Assembly (NCBI GenBank): GCA_964573295.1
Contig: CAZNJE010000011.1
Span: 49,952-113,951 of the forward strand
Reading direction: 5' to 3'
Source: CAYQJL01 sp964573295
Lineage (GTDB): Bacteria > Eisenbacteria > RBG-16-71-46 > CAIMUX01 > WJJG01
Length of the DNA stretch: 64,000 nt
Both the position numbers and the translations under genes were made by a program. This document shows, one piece after another, positions 63,358-64,000 of this stretch; within the stretch, counting starts at the first letter, position 1, and each line of letters starts with the position of its first letter. A model generated the notes under the pieces. That model saw only the letters and a program-made list of their open reading frames with translations, ran no database searches and was not told the DNA's origin.

Positions 63358-63689
63358 GGGCCGGCGGTCACCGGTACAACCCGACGCGCGGCGACGCTCG
63401 TTCCAGGCCGATAGAAGACCGCGATCCGGTTGGGCACGATCGTCAGCTCGACCGCCTCATCGCCGAAATAGTAGGTAGTCCCGAGCGGATTGCTCATCTG
63501 CTGGTTTCTCGCTGCGAACTCGGCTGGGCCTGCCGCGGGACCTTGAGCCCACCCCACCCCACGCCCGGACCGGTCAGGAGCCCAGTGACGAGCGTTGTCC
63601 CGAACAGCGCCCAGGCCCAGATTCGTGCCCGGCCCAACTCGGCGAGCGACTGACGCCGATGTTTCCGTTCTTCGCGTCTATTCCTCATC
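63358..63689 (-). pseudogene. Frameshifted N-terminal relic of a secreted protein (S8-protease-like opening)
   Basis: From ATG 63689 (GGAGG upstream) a basic start and a signal segment (RIWAWALFGTTLVTGLLTG) run to the tract GGGGTGGGGTGGG (63545-63560). Here a frame change is needed to continue into GPAAGPAEFAARNQQMSNPL, TTYYFGDEAVELTIVPNR and IAVFYRPGTSVAARR, the opening of large secreted serine proteases in these lineages. Homology stops at about 63358, beside the metallophosphatase 3' end. Truncated and frameshifted. Confidence 0.6.
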
Positions 63690-63777
63690 TCTTCGTCCTC
63701 CCGTATGTCCTTCCAGCCTTCCGACCGTCCGGTCTTGCGGCCTTTCTCCTCCTCCCCGCCACGAGGCGACCGGATCA

Positions 63778-63862
63778 ATGGTTACCCTGAAAGGGCAACC
63801 GTGTGAGGGTCATCGTGTGAGGGTAACCCTGGGAGGATAACCGTGTGAGGGCAACCGTGAGT
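63778..63862. repeat. 14-15-bp tandem repeat near the window end
   Basis: About five imperfect copies of gtgtgagggYaacc / taaccctgggagga. No gene uses it. It lies in the leader of the relic at 63689. Confidence 0.75.
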
Positions 63863-63907
63863 GCCGCGGTGTTCAGGGAAGCCGAAGTTGGATCCCGGGA
63901 TCCATGT

Positions 63908-64000
63908 TCAAGTCATTGGAATATAGATAATTATCGACTCGAGCCGGTCTCGCGTCAGGATTTGGTTGGATTCTTCTAATCGTTTGATCTGCTTGAGGAT
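63908..64000 (-). CDS. Possible C-terminal end of a gene that runs off the right edge
   Basis: Thirty open codons from the right edge to a TGA at 63910-63908 on the minus strand. The sequence (LKQIKRLEESNQILTRDRLE, then IIIYIPMT) looks helical and protein-like, and the base composition is lower in GC than neighbours, but length is too short for any call. Confidence 0.3.
   Translation of the reverse strand: MLKQIKRLEESNQILTRDRLESIIIYIPMT

Noticed and set aside
63778..63862. CRISPR array
   Set aside because: Units are contiguous, short and imperfect, without unique spacers or cas genes.

Overview
High-GC scaffold with two 10-N assembly gaps (4139-4148 and 8414-8423), so probably a draft or metagenome-assembled genome. 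Five protein-coding reading frames or relics look like secreted, outer-membrane-exported proteins, and three of them end in FlgD-like/type IX-sorting-like C-terminal domains. There are also FG-GAP, LVIVD and beta-helix repeats, an endonuclease I, many sensor kinases and NtrC-like regulators. This mix is typical of uncultured Gram-negative FCB-type lineages (Eisenbacteria, Krumholzibacteria, Latescibacteria and relatives). The lineage is an inference from protein style only. I saw no rRNA, tRNA, CRISPR array or insertion sequence.

Layout. 1-8.0 kb: two-component signalling (truncated NarX-type kinase; FG-GAP sensor protein running into a gap and then a histidine kinase; an NtrC-like regulator; a NarL-type regulator). 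8.0-18.8 kb: the most distinctive locus. One minus-strand gene set encodes an XXXCH-domain protein, a PHP-like protein, an amphi-Trp protein, a PhoU-kinase fusion, an ATP-grasp enzyme, an HprK-related kinase, a CofD-like protein and a second amphi-Trp protein, with a divergent sigma-54 activator carrying a six-fold 18-bp Cys-containing repeat. I identify this as the little-understood GAK system. 18.9-25.0 kb: two methyltransferases, a FapA protein, a SagB-like oxidoreductase and EttA. 25.1-30.6 kb: a beta-helix secreted protein interrupted by one stop codon, an LVIVD beta-propeller secreted protein and a polytopic membrane protein. 30.8-34.9 kb: a tusA-yeeE-yeeE-histidine kinase sulfur operon and an FkbM methyltransferase.

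34.9-41.2 kb: an MBL-fold protein, a TroABCD-like metal ABC operon whose two permeases both carry a C-terminal winged-helix domain, with a DtxR-like palindrome upstream, and a Na+/Ca2+ exchanger. 41.4-44.0 kb: a trehalose synthase-maltokinase gene broken by two internal deletions. 44.4-54.6 kb: a methyltransferase, a lamin-tail/endonuclease I secreted protein, an ADP-forming acyl-CoA synthetase-GNAT fusion, a membrane protein and a serine hydrolase. 54.6-61.1 kb: DUF368, then a six-gene zinc-type uptake operon (small His-rich membrane protein, AztD-like lipoprotein, His-rich outer membrane protein, substrate-binding protein, ATPase, permease) behind a consensus promoter whose start overlaps a perfect 7-5-7 palindrome. 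61.2-63.4 kb: a 5'-nucleotidase split into two genes in reversed domain order. 63.4-64.0 kb: a frameshifted relic of a secreted protein and tandem repeats.

Two themes run through the window. First, short imperfect tandem repeats (about 9-18 bp units) recur in interdomain linkers, signal peptides and intergenic spacers. Second, there are several gene relics: an N-terminal piece inside the GAK operon, a C-terminal piece at 48.2 kb, an N-terminal piece at 63.4 kb, a nonsense codon at 26495 and two deletions in treS.
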